A DNA stretch of 64,000 bases, taken from NCBI RefSeq assembly GCF_029873635.1, contig NC_080419.1:80398931-80462930 (forward strand). The letters are read 5' to 3'. Position numbers and translations under genes: made by a program. The notes beneath the pieces are model-generated. The model did no database searches, was not told the origin of the DNA, and saw only the letters and a program-made list of their open reading frames with translations. This document shows, one piece after another, positions 60,537-64,000 of the stretch (position 1 is its first letter; every line of letters begins with the position of its first letter). This DNA is from Malania oleifera. Its lineage: Eukaryota; Streptophyta; Magnoliopsida; Santalales; Ximeniaceae.

Positions 60537-62045
60537 TACTGTTGAACGAACCAAGATAATCGATGAGGTGGTAACCAAACTCTTGAAAACTAACTTTATT
60601 AGGGAAGTTAGCTACCTAGAATGGCTTAGCAAAGTAGTACTAGTAAAGAAGTCAAACGGCAAGTGGTGGACCTGCATTGACTTCATGGATTTGAAAAAAA
60701 CATATCCCAAGGATAGCTTCCCTCTTCCATGAATTTTTCAGCTGGTAGATTCGGTCATGCAATCCTAAGTTTAATAGATGCATACTCAGGCTACAATCAA
60801 ATCCACATGCATCCGTAAGACGAAAGGAAAACTTCTTTCATCATAGAAAAATGGTTGTAATGCTATGGTGTAATGTCATTTATCTTAAAAAATGCAGAAG
60901 CAACTTACTAGTGGCTGATGAATAAGATTTTCAAGGATCACTTGGGGAATACTACGGAGGCTTATGTGGATGACATGCGGGTGAAAAGTTTAAAATCTGA
61001 TGATCATGTAAGGGGATTTGGGAAGAACATTTGAACTGCTACATAAGTACGTGGTGAGGTTGAATCCAACCAAATGTACATTCGGTGTTTCAGTAGGAAA
61101 ATTCTTGGGATTCATGGTGATCCACAGAGGGATAGAATTGAATCTTGATAAAATACAGGCTTTGATGGAGATGCATGCCCTATAGACTAAGAAAGAAGTG
61201 CAAATTCTAATGAGAAGGGTTGAATCTTTGAGCATATTTGTCTCTAACTCTAGAGATAAATGTTTTCCATTCTTCCAGGCACTATGCAAGGTAGGGAAGT
61301 TTCAATGGGGTGAAAAGAAAGATAAAGCCTTTACATAGCTAAAGTAGTACCTTGGCTCTCCACCCCTCTTGACCAAGGCAGGTACTGGAGAAGACTTATA
61401 CTTGTATCTAGCTTTTACACGTTGTACAGTGAGTTCAACACTTGTCCGAGAAGAAAACAGGCAGCACAAACCTATATACTACACCAACAAGGTGCTACGA
61501 CGGGCAAAGATATACTACTCACCAGCAAAGAAGGCTTCTTTTGGGGTTCTTTGTACAACTAGCAAACTGAGGCCTTACATTCGAGCACACAAAGTCACCA
61601 TATTAACCAACATGCCTTTAAGACAAACCCTCCAATGATCAGAGATATCAGGAAGGATGATGAAGTGGTTAGTCGAATTAGGAGAATTTGACATCCTTTA
61701 AAAGCCAAGGCCCGCAATCAAAGCCCAAGTTCTAGTTGATTTTATCGTTGAGCAAACCATTGGAAAATTGGAAGATATAGAAGTTTGGGTGCTGCATGTG
61801 GACGAATCTTCGAATGGAACGGTAGGGGGAGCAGGTTTGATCCCTACATCCTTAGAAGGATTTGAGGTGTAGTATGCACTACGGTTGAAAATCACAATGA
61901 CAAATAATGATGCAGAGTATGAAACCTTATTGGTAAGGTTGCGGCTCTCAATGTAACTTGAGGTGAGAAAGCTCCAAGTTTTAAGTGACTCCCAGCTAGT
62001 GGTAAAACATGTGAGAGCTGATTTTGAAGCTAGAGAGCCAAACAT

Positions 62046-62544
62046 GTGGAAGAATTCATGTAAATGCTATAGGAGAGATCAAGAGCGACAAGGGAAGAAA
62101 AATTGACATGAGAAAGAGGAAGATTATGGCCGAGGGAACAACCACTCAAGAGCAACGTGGATAAGTAAGGGAGGATGTTCATTGCCTGAAGCCATTTATT
62201 AGATGCCCAGCTAAGATTGACAAAGATCATGTCAAGGGATTCAATTGAGCAGAGATTAGAAATCCATCTTACGTCATCTGTAACGTACAAATCGTAATTC
62301 CTTCCAAGATCAAGATAATGCAAGCTTGAAAGATTCCCAAGTTAAGGAGGAATGGGGCCCACAAATCCCGCAGAAGAAAGGTTAAGATAAGCGAGATTGG
62401 GGAGGGAACCAAAGAATTGTGGAATCTGAAGTCCCTAAAAATCATTGAGACTCAAGTCCAGTTGCTGAAGATGTTTCAATTGCAGCAAAGAGCCGCTTAT
62501 GTTCCCACCCAAACAAGACCTTATGTATGCAGCAGAAAATGACC

Positions 62545-62598
<54 letters not shown>

Positions 62599-62701
62599 CA
62601 ATAGGGGATGGATAGAATATTGGATTGGAGAGGTTGAGATGGATGACATGGCCAGTGGTGTTGTGGCAGCAAACTCCTGTCCACTTGCAGCAATCTTCAC
62701 C
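62046..62701 (-). pseudogene. LRR receptor-like protein gene fragment (EIX2/Cf-like)
   Basis: On the - strand the translation begins in an LRR N-cap (GEDCCKWTGVCCHNTTGHVI then HLNLSNP). Leucine-rich repeats follow: GGNISGSLLQLKHLQQLDLS, IPQFFGSLPNLAYLNLSSAG, LGNLSSLHYLDLGRN, MNILPYLSTLLLSGCSLGHN and FSSLVALDLSY. This is the order found in plant LRR receptor-like proteins, cell-surface immune receptors. The signal peptide side is cut off by Copia copy B at 62702, and the C-terminal side ends at the gypsy fragment near 62045, so most repeats and the membrane anchor are missing. Stops occur after LSLNDF and after GPIPP. A (TAT)n expansion codes about 17 Tyr (62546-62597) between the N-cap and the first repeat. 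It is a dead host gene fragment. Confidence 0.85.
62546..62597. repeat. (TAA)n microsatellite within the LRR fragment
   Basis: About 17 TAA units on the + strand, read as Tyr codons on the - strand. Confidence 0.95.
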
Positions 62702-64000
62702 TGTTGTTTTTTTTTTTTTTTGTCCCACATTGGTAGAATACTTCCACCTTAGTATAAAAGGTGGTTTTGAATTTTTTATATTATTTGTCCCACATTGGAG
62801 AGAAGTGTTTTTTAGACTTGAGGTTGAAGCTATATAAAGAGCTCAACTCTTCATTTGTAAAACACACCTCCAAGTTGTACTTTGTCAAGAAGTAGTGAAT
62901 TGATCATCGGCGCCCGAGGACGTAGGTAATTCTATACCGAATCTCGTTAATTTCTTGTCTTTTTTTTGGTATTGCTTTATTATTAGTTTCTGCATTGCTT
63001 TAATTTCTTTTATATTCAATAGCAATAGTTGTAGTATTGGCGTTTGGCACAAGTGGGGTGCCTGGCACAACAATTGGTATCAGAGCTAGGTTGAATAGTG
63101 TTGATACGGAGGTGTTCCTCTGTTAGGATCCTTGATTCCACATTTGACGCCTAAGAAAGACCTTGTCTAAGCGAGTGCTCAAATACCATTGCGGCTCAGT
63201 CGCACCCTGGAGGTCGGCCTGGTCAAAGCGGAATTTCATAGGATAAAACTGAGTAGACACTGTTGGTACATACTATTCACCCTAGGCCTTTTGTTTTGTT
63301 GGTTGCTATTGAATATATAGAAGATGACAGAAACTAGTGCAGCAGTAGAAGAAACTTTGTCCACACAAACTCCAACCCCTTTGGCTTCGACATCATCATC
63401 GAAGACAATAGCTAATGCTCGGTTTGAGGTGGAGAAATTTGATGGTACCAATAATTTTGGTATATGGCAATGTGGGGTAATGAACATCTTGTATCAACAA
63501 GAACTAGATATTGCTTTGGATGATAAACTGGTAGATATGGGTGACAGAGATTGAGAAAATATCAATTGTCAGGCATGTGGTACGATTCGTCTGTGTCTCC
63601 CCAAAAATTAGAAATATTGTGTTATGAGGGAGACATCTGCAAAGAAATTGTGGAAGACATTGGAAGATATATTTATGACCAAGAGTCTGGAAAATTGGCT
63701 CTATTTGAAAAAGAAATTGTTTCGCTTCCAGTATCAACCAGGTGTTTCGATTAATAACCACATAAATGCTTTCAATAAAATTTTGGCTGATTTGTTAAAT
63801 TTGGATGAAAAGGTGAAAGATGAGGATAAAGCCATACTGTTACTGAATTCTCTCCCAGATGAGTATGAACATTTGACCACCACTTTGTTGTATGGGAAAG
63901 ATAAAGTTACTTATGATGCTGTTTGTACTGCATTGATTAGTACTGAATACAGAAAGAAGGATAAGAGGGTCCATAAGGAAACAGCAGAAGCACTAACAAT
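62702..64000 (+). mobile_element. Copia element copy B (same family as A), cut by window end
   Basis: The left LTR is 62702-63072 (371 bp, starting TGTTGTTTT and ending GGCACAACA), followed by a primer site (TTGGTATCAGAGCT, 63074-63087) and the leader, then gag from 63324. It aligns with A at a constant offset of 7272. From 63205 to the window end I see no difference from 55933-56728, including the same damage. Left of 63205 the two copies differ at about one base in nine. It has a single-copy LTR without the duplication of A. It is inserted in the LRR gene fragment. Confidence 0.93.

Larger units (their letters stand above)
52240..62045 (+). mobile_element. Tat-type Ty3/gypsy element, fragmentary, with two insertions
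   Basis: Three pieces share one order and strand. 52240-52854 holds the end of gag, with a zinc-knuckle-like CKFHRDDRHDTEEC and ALIRRGYLKKF. 54713-55266 holds the protease region (HPLGTITLPLTMG) and the lead-in to reverse transcriptase (IDPIVIKHRLQVDPSHHPIK). 60537-62045 holds reverse transcriptase, RNase H (PIYYTNKVLRRAKIYYSP) and a second RNase H-like domain (NNDAEYETLLVRLRL; VLSDSQLVVKHVRADFEARE). The second RNase H is the mark of the Tat lineage (Ogre/Retand relatives). The pieces are separated by a solo LTR and a Copia element. No LTR, gag start or integrase was found. It is badly broken. Confidence 0.85.

Overview
The window reads as AT-rich nuclear DNA of a flowering plant, probably a woody eudicot. 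Two multi-exon host genes lie on the + strand: the translation initiation factor subunit eIF3l (21592-35536) and a TOM2A/TET19-type tetraspanin (37046-44334). A broken LRR receptor-like protein gene lies at 62046-62701 on the - strand. Nearly everything else is transposable-element DNA, layered by insertion of one element into another. I saw no rRNA, CRISPR or bacterial-type gene and no credible tRNA.

Layout. 1-3352: the right part of a gypsy-type LTR sitting in the 3' end of a Copia element that keeps its own 3' LTR. 4005-21156: one old Copia element with both LTRs and a matching 5-bp target duplication (ATTTA). It was later hit by a complete-length Tekay/Del-type chromovirus (6684-15384, duplication TGCAA) and by a 2.15-kb solo LTR (17459-19610). 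21157-44334: the host gene island. eIF3l introns carry a 5'-truncated RTE-type LINE with a 17-bp target duplication, a hAT-type non-autonomous element with an 8-bp duplication, and several MITE and LINE relics. The first tetraspanin intron holds a 3.5-kb Copia derivative. 44468-47101: an Au-type SINE, an LTR-like stretch and a TRIM. 47102-52236: a - strand Copia element split by a 2.87-kb solo LTR (duplication ATAAC). 52240-62045: a Tat-type gypsy element split by a solo LTR (52855-54712) and by a nearly full-length Tnt1/Tork-like Copia element (55267-60536). 62702-64000: the left part of a second copy of that Copia element, inserted into the LRR gene fragment.

The two intact-looking host genes have canonical splice sites and uninterrupted frames once introns are removed. 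The eIF3l 5' UTR carries a telo-box, as genes of the translation machinery often do.

The most notable signals are not genes. (1) A two-stem hairpin built around ACGTAGG...CGAACC...GTAAAT recurs in the transcribed part of LTRs from several Copia families, with stems that change sequence but keep pairing. (2) Clusters of short near-palindromes sit just upstream of the TATA box in unrelated LTRs; one of them, CTCGTCGACGAG, is shared by a chromovirus and a Copia LTR. (3) Two copies of one Copia family switch abruptly from about 11% divergence to no visible difference over 796 bp, pointing to gene conversion or an assembly artefact. All counts were made by eye.
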